Part shown: positions 50,601-58,706 of the stretch, piece by piece
Numbering within the stretch: the first letter of the stretch is position 1
Layout of the letters: every line of letters begins with the position of its first letter
From: GCA-2708415 sp964351905
Lineage (GTDB): Bacteria > Pseudomonadota > Alphaproteobacteria > Micavibrionales > Micavibrionaceae
Assembly (NCBI GenBank): GCA_964351905.1
Contig: CAYGPG010000007.1
Location: 1 to 63,987 of the forward strand
DNA length: 63,987 nt
Direction: 5' to 3'
Position numbers and translations under genes: made by a program
The notes under the pieces: model-generated
The model's database searches: none
Seen by the model: the letters and a program-made list of their open reading frames with translations, nothing else
Told to the model about the DNA's origin: nothing

Positions 50601-52537
50601 GCTTTACCGCCTGTGACAGCTAATTTTTTAATTTCAACTTTACCGTTAATTGTTCCATCAATTGTGAAACCATTATTACCCGCGCCCGGTGTTACAATAG
50701 TGTCGTTACGCCCTGCGCCTTCAACTGTAACTGCTTTGTCAATACCAACTGATTCAACCCATGTCCCTGCCCCAACAAGAACAGTGCTTTCACCTGTACC
50801 GCTATTGTTAATAGCGTTGACTGCGTTTTGGATTGTCGCATCTGTTGTAGATGTGAAACCGTTTGCGTCTTTATTTTGATTGAGAGCAATCGTCCCTGTA
50901 CCAGAGGTTTGAAGGCTGTCGGCAACCGCTTGGAATTGCTCTGCGTTATCGATTAAAATATCGCCGCCATTGGCATTGATCACGCCACCGTCAATAGTGA
51001 CTTCATCACCAGTTGTAATTGTAACGTTACCGCCATTTGTGTTGATAGAATTATTCCCTGCATTCATGCGGAAATCGTCGCCCGCTTCAACAACAAAGTT
51101 ACCCGCACCAGTTGCGTTAATTCCACCACCAACAGCACTTATGAAAACATCATCTGCTGCAACAAGTTTGAATGTTTTGTCTGTAGACCAATCAATAATT
51201 GCTTGCACGCCTATATCGCCTTCATCCGTTCCAGCGACTGGAGTCATCACAGTCATATCACCAACAGCCAATTGATTTTCAATATGAAGACTTAAAGCTT
51301 CATCAATTGTAATATCGGTTGGGTCCAATAACCATTCACGTGTCGCAAGAATACTTGCTCCTGCACTAATATTAGTTGTTGGTGCGGATGTTTCAATAAA
51401 GCCAGTATCTGCTAAACCTTGTGCAGAAACACGACCATTAATTGTCAATTTATTATCTGCAAGAAGATTAATGTCACCAGCTTCTGCTTCGTTTTGAGCA
51501 TTCGCACGAACACGACCCGTACTTGTTACACGAACATCTTCACCCGTTACATCGATAGAACCAGCATTCTGATCGCCAACACCATTGGCATTTAAGGCAC
51601 CTTTAACATTTACACGACCGCTTTTTCCACCTGAAAGAACAATCTTTCCGCCTTTAACAACAGCAGAGCTAACGGTTGTGACACCGTCCATGTTAATCAC
51701 ATTATCAACAGCATCTTTCGCAATGGCGGCAGATACTAAAACATTTCCGCCTTGTGCATTAATTGTACCATTTTGTCTGATAATACCGTCAGCTAGTTCA
51801 CCATCGACAGCAACTTCAACAAGACCATCACCATACATATCTAATGTAACAGTCTCCCCCGCTGCCATAACAACATTACTTAAACGCGCATTAATCACGC
51901 CGTTATTGACAACTGTTGGTGCAACAAAAGCAGCTATACCGGCTTCTGCAACAGTAATTGTTCCGTTATTGATGATTTTACCGTCACCAAAATTCGTGAA
52001 TGTATGGCTAGTTTTGCCCCCATCAACAGATGTAAAAGTTGTATTAGCTGCACTAGCAATAATAGAACCAACATCGACGCGTGAACCAACACCAAATACA
52101 ACGCCATTCCTATCAAATATGTTTAACGCTCCGCCACGTTGATCAGTAAATTCACCTGAAGAATCTTTTATAACTGTTTTTAATACCCCTAGAATGCGCG
52201 TTGGATCATCATTTGCTCCATTCGCAATTGCGGTAAAACTTGAATTTGTTGTGTTTTGACCAATAATAACAGACTGGTTAGCCGCAATATCTAGATTTGC
52301 ACTTGTTCCTACATAAGTGCCTGAAAGCTGGTTGATAAGTGTTGTATTGGCCTGAGATGTTGTATCCGTGATTGTTGAACCCTGCACATCATTAAAATCA
52401 GACCAAGCTGGATCAGCATGTGCAGTATTTGAGAAAGGAATAAGGCTGACAGCTGTCATTGCAGTTGTTGCCAGAAGCGCTTTACCTTTTTTTATAAAAG
52501 AACTTGATACACCATTTTGTTGGTTTAGCTTTCTCAT
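44645..52537 (-). CDS. Large two-partner-secreted beta-helix exoprotein (TpsA)
   Basis: 2,630 residues. An extended signal peptide (1-41, ending AHA-D) and an FHA-type TPS secretion domain (about 42-400: GALNIFDRNGVVFGVGSRVD, then VDVGSIIASAANTTF). WLLDPTDITID follows near 405. From about 590 to 2260 it is built of right-handed parallel beta-helix (PbH1/NosD-type) turns such as DNGIEVSSNDNVDVEGNVI, with strong Asn/Asp/Gly bias. The C-terminal 350 residues are different and end with a Cys pair. The transporter gene TpsB is encoded divergently. It is exported to the cell surface or medium; likely adhesin or polysaccharide-binding. The PbH1 stalk in place of haemagglutinin repeats is unusual. 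Confidence 0.85.
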   Translation of the reverse strand: MRKLNQQNGVSSSFIKKGKALLATTAMTAVSLIPFSNTAHADPAWSDFNDVQGSTITDTTSQANTTLINQLSGTYVGTSANLDIAANQSVIIGQNTTNSSFTAIANGANDDPTRILGVLKTVIKDSSGEFTDQRGGALNIFDRNGVVFGVGSRVDVGSIIASAANTTFTSVDGGKTSHTFTNFGDGKIINNGTITVAEAGIAAFVAPTVVNNGVINARLSNVVMAAGETVTLDMYGDGLVEVAVDGELADGIIRQNGTINAQGGNVLVSAAIAKDAVDNVINMDGVTTVSSAVVKGGKIVLSGGKSGRVNVKGALNANGVGDQNAGSIDVTGEDVRVTSTGRVRANAQNEAEAGDINLLADNKLTINGRVSAQGLADTGFIETSAPTTNISAGASILATREWLLDPTDITIDEALSLHIENQLAVGDMTVMTPVAGTDEGDIGVQAIIDWSTDKTFKLVAADDVFISAVGGGINATGAGNFVVEAGDDFRMNAGNNSINTNGGNVTITTGDEVTIDGGVINANGGDILIDNAEQFQAVADSLQTSGTGTIALNQNKDANGFTSTTDATIQNAVNAINNSGTGESTVLVGAGTWVESVGIDKAVTVEGAGRNDTIVTPGAGNNGFTIDGTINGKVEIKKLAVTGGKAGVRVNDTADVEKLIVANTLMQNNALHGVSVFGDSVGKTIIRNSNFIDNGAGGGSAGEGDILFYLHNGDIELTNIDIQNNSAPDTADYGIQIIGSNPSEPTSLPLRNAGEISLDKVKVAGNYRAALLGIQEYLAIDNLSMTDVSLGGQTNAGTDSAGWASLFVSNLGTSDIDLGNINFDSVNGQYISMGTDAASTFPAPPTYVTANNIDATAATFEGIVAADLTVEESFDVEDKIFHKIDFAPQGLVTWQDDNVFVSQASSFVGGAIQRGVDASSVGGTVHVQAGNYTEDVVIDKELKLKGYDAVLNSAGGVNLITVTASNVNIDPLTFDGLGLADYGVNATGLGAIGLTVDGNTFKNFNKAGVFVAANGVGTGSIINNTFEGSSTRGIETGDLDGGYTLDIADNVIGTNSDTVQNGIKFGRLRNATINVSGGSMDTSGDAIAGGNVGSNVALNLTNQDIEAGDEAADFNGNVDGQVTISGGTLIGAGSGFEANFIGGNGELVIKDGAIVEGNHASHGYGINILRNRIDGSVVVTESTVKGGHTGIGSDNGLMNVNGSLDVSNSNVEGVNGDGIETGDVLGSVTVSNGSNITGGQNAIEFVGNLDGADIDVKDSTIEGNDNGIVAAGAEILNGTTINIDNNTKIAATNGVAVWIGDNTAGGATVSVSGNQDITAGLEGIKIEQINDVVVDGNTINTATDGILVDGSDNYAVTDNTISNTDDNGIKVVSSDDGFVQGNDITNAGHNGIAVIDSDNATVNMMNSIDGTSSAGVALNRTTNSLVDGNEISNTGGSGVWINQADGSTVSNNEIDTTWLNGSRSTGAGVHVVDTLGATVSGNDIENVTRDGSGVEVITSDDVIVDDNNIDNATNGVRVTDSADVTVSNNEIDDVTEAGISVANSDDAQIVGNEINDNGASTFTEYGILVEGGNSVDVDDNKIEETTIAGIAANNTTYIDIDDNLIKDGKDGILVDGGDHADIRRNETRDMSDDGIQVKSHADVEIEDNNKVIRSADSGITVSNSARAEIDGNDVDVAENGIRVTNSANAKVTNNDVDDADNSGIWLKNSNNAEVANNFINDNGASTFVDYGILIEGGNSVDVEFNKVEEASVAGIAADDTTFVNIDDNLVKDSGTGISVDGGTNADIRRNTVQDMSDNGIEVSSNDNVDVEGNVINRVDGHGIAISRSNRANIDLNEINGAGFDGINVNRGFAADITNNKISDVEYDAIDVTLNEFVDIINNEIDGAGDNGIEVGLSLAADVNENKITGAGNDGINVDSSAGAQIKDNMIYGQADASSRRSGESTQGAGRDGIHVENSTNVVIDDNTIKGDSANFRKDGLGAGRHGIFVSGGDTRFLGSGVKVTNNNILGDSGFFHSSDSVGSDGIHIEDNGAGRFGSDPLVSGNIIEKTGVDGIDVEDTDDVQITNNTIRRAGDDGIEVEGGSDAYIFDNTITLSGDDGIDVDDNSDIEITGNTISGTGSSSSDGNGIEVSDSSDAEITNNIISLTSSDGIEVDDSDDAIVRMNNISLTLGDGIDIDESDDVEVNENTLTAILGNGIKVSDSDETLIEENVISFVGQNGIYVNPSDFVSILNNEISFSGEDGIHVEDGFDIEISNNIIDESGDDGIDVKGNLNVTVDNNQVSNSVSDGIRVIGTDGFFEQQKIEFAGPSIALITNNIVSESGTDGIEVGGFEEILLEENDASNSTENGLNVSGGFNGDVEVSGNTFTNNDVGALFVSGDIDLTGDGNTFDGGRVGMRFEPLDIEEEDTFIESPEQVGFPILENAIFSIEPTGLSLVDNTIGAQTFDGQTESYVELANGALFEPGTPTLLNALDSTYVGTPFGTFTPNIDFADGFPVDVVAFLESQFVHFNDNGNTGLFVFPLLPEIDQEDLLQFFGPNAASLSGLNVTILGLPGIPGGTPVALNNLTPAAGGEFDPTDPASLNAIETAAGGEEAGCWGDATAQAGAGPVSLSYGGSAEDLLNSEASCGS

Positions 52538-52890
52538 TTTGGATTCCCCTTTTTTTGAAATTTAATGCATTACATTAAAAATAGTCATTCTTTGGACTAC
52601 TGTTTATATGCTGCAAGGTGTCGCCCTCGTTTGTCAGCAATTATTTAAATTATGAATAAGGCACAAATTACACCTTTTACGTCAAATTGCAACAAAATAT
52701 TAACGATTTGTTAACAATTTGGCAGAAAGCAACAATCTTACAAAGGTTAATATGTTAAACATTGTTCCATAGTAGGTTATAAGGTATCTTACTATTTAAT
52801 AGCTAAGAGCTTAAAACATCTTATTGCTTGTACTTTAATCATTTCTTCGCTAAATCCTTTAAACAATAATTATAAAAATATGGGGCCGTT
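52538..52890. promoter_or_regulatory. Divergent control region of TPS pair
   Basis: Gene-free 353 bp between the exoprotein and transporter genes. It contains a tandem 11-bp repeat TTAACGATTTG/TTAACAATTTG (52700-52721), one helical turn apart, a possible operator. The exoprotein start has AAAAAGGGGAATCC. No clear -35/-10 pair can be fixed. Confidence 0.45.
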
Positions 52891-54606
52891 ATGTTTTATT
52901 CATATAAGTTTATGAAAGATAAGTTTTTCACAATTTTTTGTATCGCAGGATTCTCACTTACAGGACTTGCCAATACATCACTCGCACAGCTTGAGCAACA
53001 AACAGGTATTGCAGACCCAGGACGTATTGAAGAGCAATTAACAAGTCAAAGACAAGCGCTCCAATTAGGCCCTAAAATTATTGTTGGAGAATTACAACTC
53101 GTTGAAGCGCCCGAAGGTGCAGATCAAATTAAATTTGATTTAAATGGTATTGAATTTGATGGTCTTACAACTTATAACCGCGAAGACCTCTCTTATATGT
53201 ATTCAGGAATGATCGGCAGTGAAATTTCATTAACCGATATCTATGCATTGGCAAACCGCGCCACTTTAAAATATCGCGAAGACGGTTATGTTCTAACGCA
53301 AGTCGTTGTCCCTCCTCAAACTATTGAAAATGGGATTGTTATTCTTCAAGTTGTTGAAGGCTATATTGATAATGTCATTATTCAAGGTGGTGACCTTACA
53401 AAAAATGAACTTTCTCTTATACAAGATTATGCTGGTCGAATTGCAAAAGGCGGTGCCTTAAATATAGCCGAATTAGAGCGTAACCTTCTTCTTATCAACG
53501 ATCTTCCTGGCGTCAACGCTAGAAGCGTTATACGCCCCTCCCCAACAACCCCTGGCGCAGCAGATATTGTTCTCATACCTGAACGTGATATGTTCGAAGC
53601 CATCGTTGGCGTGAACAACCACGGAAGCCGTTTCTTAGGCCCTATTCAATTTACAGGTGTTGGTATTGTTAATTCTGCTTTAGGATTAAATGAGCGTATA
53701 ACAGCTCAAGCCGTAGTAGCACCCGATGCAGGAATAGAACTTGCCTTTGGCTCCTTGACTTATGATCAACCCGTTGGACCCTATGGAACAGTTTTAACAG
53801 CTTCTGGCAGTATTACAGATACAGATCCTGGATTTAGGTTAAGTGAATTTGATGTTAAAGGTAAATCTCGTTCACTGTCTCTTCAAGTCAGACATCCTTT
53901 GATCCGTTCTAGAAATACTAATATTTTTGGGCGTGCTCTATTTGATTACCGGAATGTGGACAGTAAAAATAATATTGAAACGACACGTAAAGATCATATT
54001 CGCGCACTACGTGCTGGCGTACAAGCCGACTTCTTAGATCGTTTATTTGGCGTTGCTGTAAACTCCGTTGATCTTCAACTCTCACATGGAATTAATGTAT
54101 TTGGCGCCAGTGAAGAAAATGATGCAAACCTAACACGTGCGGCAGGTGATCCTCAATTCACCAAAGCCAATCTTCGTATTCAACGCCTTCAAAGACTCAC
54201 AAGTAGTTTCAACCTTGTTCTTGAAGGACGCGCTCAACTTTCAAACAACCCGCTATTAAGTTCTGAAGAATTTGGTCTTGGCGGCATCAGCACCGTGAGG
54301 GGGTATGATCCTTCTGAAGTTGTTGGCGATGATGGTATTGCAGGTAAAGCAGAGCTTCAATGGAACTCACCTAGCCGCGCCATTCAGTTATTCGGTTTCC
54401 TTGATTCAGGTACAGTTTGGAATCAAGACGCGACCAATAATGATGATAAGCGTAATTCTCTTACGTCCACAGGTGGTGGTGTTCGTGCAGATCTTCCGAT
54501 GGATATAAACGCAGAATTTGTTATGGCACTGCCTTTGAATGAAGATATTCAAACGCAAGGTGAGCATGATCCACAATTCTTCTTTAGCTTAAGCAAAAGC
54601 TTCTAA
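52891..54606 (+). CDS. TpsB outer-membrane transporter (FhaC/ShlB family)
   Basis: 571 residues. Signal peptide (about 1-32). POTRA domains at about 75-240: FDGLTTYNREDLSYMYSGMI, YREDGYVLTQVVVPPQ and VEGYIDNVIIQGGDL. The rest is a 16-strand barrel with the conserved GLGGISTVRGYDPSEV (lid-lock VRGY) and a C-terminal Phe. It recognises the TPS domain of the exoprotein and moves it across the outer membrane without ATP. Divergent arrangement from its substrate gene, rather than the common tpsBA operon. Confidence 0.92.
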   Translation: MFYSYKFMKDKFFTIFCIAGFSLTGLANTSLAQLEQQTGIADPGRIEEQLTSQRQALQLGPKIIVGELQLVEAPEGADQIKFDLNGIEFDGLTTYNREDLSYMYSGMIGSEISLTDIYALANRATLKYREDGYVLTQVVVPPQTIENGIVILQVVEGYIDNVIIQGGDLTKNELSLIQDYAGRIAKGGALNIAELERNLLLINDLPGVNARSVIRPSPTTPGAADIVLIPERDMFEAIVGVNNHGSRFLGPIQFTGVGIVNSALGLNERITAQAVVAPDAGIELAFGSLTYDQPVGPYGTVLTASGSITDTDPGFRLSEFDVKGKSRSLSLQVRHPLIRSRNTNIFGRALFDYRNVDSKNNIETTRKDHIRALRAGVQADFLDRLFGVAVNSVDLQLSHGINVFGASEENDANLTRAAGDPQFTKANLRIQRLQRLTSSFNLVLEGRAQLSNNPLLSSEEFGLGGISTVRGYDPSEVVGDDGIAGKAELQWNSPSRAIQLFGFLDSGTVWNQDATNNDDKRNSLTSTGGGVRADLPMDINAEFVMALPLNEDIQTQGEHDPQFFFSLSKSF

Positions 54607-54615
54607 TATAAATTA

Positions 54616-54649
54616 TTAAACAAGCTTAATTTGATTTAAGCTTGTTTAA
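54616..54649. terminator. Bidirectional terminator
   Basis: A perfect 14-bp inverted repeat, TTAAACAAGCTTAA (54616-54629) with TTAAGCTTGTTTAA (54636-54649), between the convergent tpsB and flavoprotein genes; it overlaps the last codons of the flavoprotein gene. Confidence 0.75.
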
Positions 54650-55840
54650 CATTTCTTTAGCTACATAAACGCCACTGGATAAACACGCTTGAAGCAAATA
54701 GCCACCTGTTGGCGCTTCCCAATCCAGCATTTCACCAACAACAAAAACGTTGTTTTTATTCTTTAGCATGAAATGATCATCGATAGATTGAAAGCAAACG
54801 CCGCCTGCGGATGATATTGCTTTTTCTATTCCAAAATTCTCGGTCAATTTTATTTTATAGCTTTTAATTAATTTAACAAGTTGCTCAGGCGTGTAACTAT
54901 TCAATTCTTTTCTAATCGATAGTTCCATGATTAAGCCAACCGCAACGCTCGATAAATTTAATGTCTTTTTTAAATAATTAGATATCGACATTTTTGCCCT
55001 CGGTTTTTGTAATCGTTCCACCATTTGTTCAATCGACAAATCTGGTTTTAAATCAATCATTAGATCCGCAAATCCATGCTCGATAATTTCATCTCTTAAA
55101 TTTGCAGATAGGGCATAAACAGCGCCGCCCTCAATCCCTTTTTCCGAGATAATAAATTCACCACGAATTTTTTTATCTTTATATAATAAATCGACTGATT
55201 TAAGAGCATGCCCCGCATAACGATTTTTAAAAACATCCGACCATTTCGTTTTAAATCCACAGTTGGATGGGAGAAACGGAGCGACTTCAACGCCCTGCTT
55301 TTCTAAAAGATTTACCCATGAGCCATCTGATCCTAAACTTGGCCAAGACGCGCCGCCTAATGCCAACAACGTCATGTCACTTTTAATTAAAACCTGCCCC
55401 TCGTGCGTATCAAAGACAAGTTTATCATCTTCCCATCCCTGCCAATCATGCCTGAGTTTAAATTTTACGCCTTGCGTTTCTAAACGTTTCAACCAAGCAC
55501 GCAATAAAGGTGATGCCTTAAAGCTTTTGGGGAATACGCGACCGCTTGAGCCTATAAATGTTTCTTCACCTAACTCTTTGCACCAAGCACGTGAATCTTC
55601 AGGCATAAATTGTTCTATAATATTTTTAAATCGTTTTTCTTGTTCATCATATTTTGTGACAAAGGACTCGATGTTTTCCGAGTGCGTAATATTTAAACCA
55701 CCCCGCCCCGCCATCAAAAATTTACGCGCCATGGTTGGTTTACGCTCATAAACTGCTACGTCACAGCCGTTAGCAGATAGAATTTCTGCCGCCATTAAGC
55801 CTGATGGTCCACCACCTATAATCGCAATATTTTTCGTCAT
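54626..55840 (-). CDS. HI0933/YhiN-type FAD-dependent oxidoreductase
   Basis: 404 residues. N-terminal FAD-binding GGGPSGLMAAEILSANG (8-24) with the acidic end of strand 2 (VYERK), the family hallmark RKFLMAGRGGLNITHSE (43-59), and at the C-terminus the second FAD motif FVVGEMLDWEAPTGGYLLQ. These BaiN-like flavoproteins reduce or oxidise unsaturated small molecules; the substrate is unknown. It stands just after tuf on the same strand but beyond a terminator, so it has its own promoter. Confidence 0.9.
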   Translation of the reverse strand: MTKNIAIIGGGPSGLMAAEILSANGCDVAVYERKPTMARKFLMAGRGGLNITHSENIESFVTKYDEQEKRFKNIIEQFMPEDSRAWCKELGEETFIGSSGRVFPKSFKASPLLRAWLKRLETQGVKFKLRHDWQGWEDDKLVFDTHEGQVLIKSDMTLLALGGASWPSLGSDGSWVNLLEKQGVEVAPFLPSNCGFKTKWSDVFKNRYAGHALKSVDLLYKDKKIRGEFIISEKGIEGGAVYALSANLRDEIIEHGFADLMIDLKPDLSIEQMVERLQKPRAKMSISNYLKKTLNLSSVAVGLIMELSIRKELNSYTPEQLVKLIKSYKIKLTENFGIEKAISSAGGVCFQSIDDHFMLKNKNNVFVVGEMLDWEAPTGGYLLQACLSSGVYVAKEMLNKLKSN

Positions 55841-55851
55841 ATCATCCTTGT

Positions 55852-55886
55852 ATTAAAAAAGGCCGCTAAATTATTAGCGACCTTTA
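55852..55886 (-). terminator. Rho-independent terminator of tuf
   Basis: AAAGG-C-CGCTAA (55858-55869) pairs with TTAGCG-A-CCTTT (55874-55885), followed on the minus strand by seven T. It ends the tuf transcript. Confidence 0.85.
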
Positions 55887-55937
55887 AGATATTTATTTCA
55901 TCAGCGTAGCGCGTTTACGCGCCTGAGCTTTTTCTAA

Positions 55938-57113
55938 TTAGGCGATGATTTTCGCAACAACACCCGCACCAACTGTACGACCACCTTCACGAATAGCGAA
56001 GCGTAGACCTTCGTTCATCGCGATCGGCGCAATCAACTTCACTTTGAAGTTTGTGTTATCACCAGGCATAACCATTTCTGTACCTTCTGGAAGAACAACT
56101 TCACCAGTCACGTCCGTTGTACGGAAATAGAACTGAGGACGGTAGTTCGCGAAGAATGGTGTGTGACGACCCCCTTCATCTTTAGAAAGAATGTATGCTT
56201 CTGCATCAAATTCAGTGTGAGGAGTGATTGAACCAGGCTTACATAGAACCTGACCACGCTCAACTTCTTCACGCTTCGTACCACGTAACAACGCACCAAC
56301 ATTGTCACCTGCTTGACCTGAATCAAGAAGCTTACGGAACATTTCAACACCAGTGATTGTTGTTTTTTGTGTATCTTTGATACCAACGATTTCAATTTCG
56401 TCACCAACATTCACAACACCTGTTTCAATACGGCCAGTACAAACAGTACCACGACCAGAAATTGAGAACACGTCTTCGATAGGCATTAGGAAAGCTTGAT
56501 CAACTGGACGCTCAGGCTGTGGAATGTACTCATCAACAGCTTTCATCAATTCAGCAATCGCATCTTTACCAATAGCGGCATCACGATCTTCAACAGCTGC
56601 CAAAGCAGAACCTTTGATGATTGGAATATCATCGCCAGGGAAATCGTAAGATGAAAGAAGCTCACGAACTTCCATTTCAACTAATTCTAAAAGCTCTTCA
56701 TCATCAACTTGATCAGCTTTGTTCAAGAAAACAACCAATGAAGGAACACCAACCTGACGTGCAAGCAAGATGTGCTCACGTGTTTGTGGCATTGGGCCGT
56801 CTGCTGCGTTCACAACAAGAATGGCACCATCCATTTGCGCCGCACCAGTGATCATGTTTTTCACATAGTCTGCGTGTCCTGGACAATCAACATGTGCATA
56901 GTGACGTGCATCTGTTTCATATTCAACGTGCGCTGTAGAGATCGTAATACCACGGGCTTTCTCTTCAGGCGCTTTGTCGATTTTATCAACAGACTCACCA
57001 TTACCGTATTGCATAGCAATCGCGGCTGTTAGTGTTGTTTTACCATGGTCAACGTGACCAATTGTGCCGATGTTACAATGCGGCTTATTACGTTCGAACT
57101 TTTCCTTACTCAT
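55938..57113 (-). CDS. tuf: Elongation factor Tu
   Basis: 391 residues. G-domain motifs GHVDHGKTTL (19-28), the switch region RGITIS, DCPGHADYVKNM, NKADQVDD and the SALAA motif; domains 2 and 3 follow to the end VAKIIA. It carries aminoacyl-tRNA to the ribosome. Shine-Dalgarno AAGGAGA 5-8 nt ahead of the ATG. tRNA-Gly lies 225 bp upstream on the same strand; alphaproteobacterial tuf genes are often near tRNA genes. The rest of the str or tufB operon is not here, so a second tuf may exist elsewhere. Confidence 0.98.
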   Translation of the reverse strand: MSKEKFERNKPHCNIGTIGHVDHGKTTLTAAIAMQYGNGESVDKIDKAPEEKARGITISTAHVEYETDARHYAHVDCPGHADYVKNMITGAAQMDGAILVVNAADGPMPQTREHILLARQVGVPSLVVFLNKADQVDDEELLELVEMEVRELLSSYDFPGDDIPIIKGSALAAVEDRDAAIGKDAIAELMKAVDEYIPQPERPVDQAFLMPIEDVFSISGRGTVCTGRIETGVVNVGDEIEIVGIKDTQKTTITGVEMFRKLLDSGQAGDNVGALLRGTKREEVERGQVLCKPGSITPHTEFDAEAYILSKDEGGRHTPFFANYRPQFYFRTTDVTGEVVLPEGTEMVMPGDNTNFKVKLIAPIAMNEGLRFAIREGGRTVGAGVVAKIIA

Positions 57114-57337
57114 AAGGGTCTCCTTTAGTTTCTTTGCGTTATGGTTTATGGCTTTAAAAACAAATAGTTAGTTGTCTTAAAACCAGAAAGCTTCGCGTTT
57201 TTATCCATCAGTCCAACAAAATTGTCGTAACCGCCACGAATTCTAGTGCTTTTAATAGAAAACCCACGACCAAAAGTCAACGGGTTTTTGTAGAATAATT
57301 GGGAGCTTAGACGCTAATCAAAGATTTTTGAAAAAAA
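57114..57337. other. Upstream region of tuf
   Basis: About 220 bp without a gene. It must hold the tuf promoter; I cannot place it with confidence. Confidence 0.4.
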
Positions 57338-57411
57338 TGGAGCGGGTGAAGGGAATCGAACCCTCGTGATCAGCTTGGAAGGCTGGAGCTTTACCATTAA
57401 GCTACACCCGC
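57338..57411 (-). tRNA. tRNA-Gly (anticodon TCC)
   Basis: 74 nt on the minus strand: acceptor GCGGGTG/CACCCGC pairing, anticodon loop CTTCCAA (TCC), T-arm GAGGG-TTCGATT-CCCTT, discriminator T and encoded CCA. Intact, upstream of tuf. Confidence 0.96.
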
Positions 57412-57558
57412 ACTCTTAATTAAGACTTATCGAATATTCGCAGGAATTTGTCAAGCAAGGGCAAGATGAAAATTCTTAAATTACCTTATACCATTGAAAT
57501 TAAATAGTTTTTCAAGATGAGTTGAAATCACTTTTCGAAATATTCTAATTTCCTTTTC

Positions 57559-57759
57559 ATGTCTTCGAGCCAAACAAAATCTTATCAAATGATGCAAGCC
57601 ATGTCGGCGGGCAAATTTCTTATGGGTAGCTTTGGCCGCGCCACACAAAACCCTATGGCGGCGAACAGTAATATTGCATTACGCTCTGCCCTTGCGCGTG
57701 CCGCTGACATGGATATGGCAGCAAACTCTAATAGAGTGCCGGCCTTGCGCGCCGCTTAA
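57559..57759 (+). CDS. Possible small protein
   Basis: 66 residues, Ala/Met/Ser/Asn-rich, with the segment MMQAMSAGKFLMGSF and the repeated phrase MAANSN. No Shine-Dalgarno site is seen and no family recognised. It converges with the FieF-like gene. It may not be real. Confidence 0.3.
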   Translation: MSSSQTKSYQMMQAMSAGKFLMGSFGRATQNPMAANSNIALRSALARAADMDMAANSNRVPALRAA

Positions 57760-57764
57760 ATTTC

Positions 57765-58703
57765 TTAATGGTGAATACCGCGCACAGTATGGCGGGGATC
57801 ATCCGTGTCGCCAATGGGATCCATGTGAATGATGATTTCGGCATGGGGGTAATACTCTAAGATTGCATGATCCAAATCCCGCACAATGTCGTGGGCTTCT
57901 TTTAAGGAAAGCTCAGGATAAAGCTCTACATCAAAACTTATGTGCAGGCGCATCCCTGCTTGGCGGGTGCGAAGATCATGCATGCCGTGCACGTGAAGGT
58001 TTTGGCGAACAATCTCTTCAATATTCTTACGCACTTTTAAGGACATTTCTTTATCCATCAACATATCAACACTGCGCATGGATATTTTATAGGCGGTGAA
58101 TAAGAAGTACGCCGCAATTAAAAGCGCAAAAGTCGGATCAATCCAAACCGCACCGCCATAGAGATCAATCGCCAAGGCACTGATGACGGCGACATTTAAC
58201 ATGATATCTGTTTTATAATGGGCGTGGTCAGCCTCTATCGCCAAAGACGGCGCACGTGATAAAGCAAATTTTTGAACAATGACCAAAATAAGCGTGAGTA
58301 TGATTGCAATAGAGGCAACTACAATCGCAACATTATGATCCATCACTTGGGATGGATTAATATAACGCTCTGCCGCTTCAAAACACAGAAACACTCCTGC
58401 CCCCGCCATAAACGCCCCTTGCATGAGCGCGGCAATTCCTTCAATTTTACCATGTCCATGACGGTGATCTTTATCCGCAGGTTTTAAGGAATAGCGCACC
58501 GCAAAGAGCATCATGATTGAAATGGCGGCGTCCGTGATGGAGTCTGTGAGCGTTCCCAGCATCGCCGCAGAGCCTGAAACGCTGTAGGCATATGTTTTGA
58601 TGGCAATGAGAATAAGAACAGTCCCGACCGCCCACATAGATGCCAAAAGCGCGAAACGCGGATTGATCTTATCAGCATCAGGAATGGGGGGATTTTTTTT
58701 CAT
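57765..58703 (-). CDS. fieF: Cation diffusion facilitator (FieF-like)
   Basis: 312 residues with six membrane segments. The metal site follows the D-D/H-D type of FieF: TDSITDAAIS in helix 2 and EADHAHYKTDIMLN in helix 5. DKDHRHGHGKIEGIAALMQG is the usual loop after helix 2. The cytoplasmic domain (about 215-312) has HGMHDLRTRQAGMRLHISFD and the late His residues for metal sensing. It exports Fe, Zn or Cd. It begins 3 nt downstream of the phosphoribosyltransferase/propeller gene on the same strand, so they are one operon. Confidence 0.9.
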   Translation of the reverse strand: MKKNPPIPDADKINPRFALLASMWAVGTVLILIAIKTYAYSVSGSAAMLGTLTDSITDAAISIMMLFAVRYSLKPADKDHRHGHGKIEGIAALMQGAFMAGAGVFLCFEAAERYINPSQVMDHNVAIVVASIAIILTLILVIVQKFALSRAPSLAIEADHAHYKTDIMLNVAVISALAIDLYGGAVWIDPTFALLIAAYFLFTAYKISMRSVDMLMDKEMSLKVRKNIEEIVRQNLHVHGMHDLRTRQAGMRLHISFDVELYPELSLKEAHDIVRDLDHAILEYYPHAEIIIHMDPIGDTDDPRHTVRGIHH

Positions 58704-58706
58704 GAT

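Noticed and set aside
45219..52142. Long plus-strand frames opposite the exoprotein gene
   Set aside because: Ser/Thr/Pro/Leu-rich shadows of the Asn/Asp repeats; no start signals.
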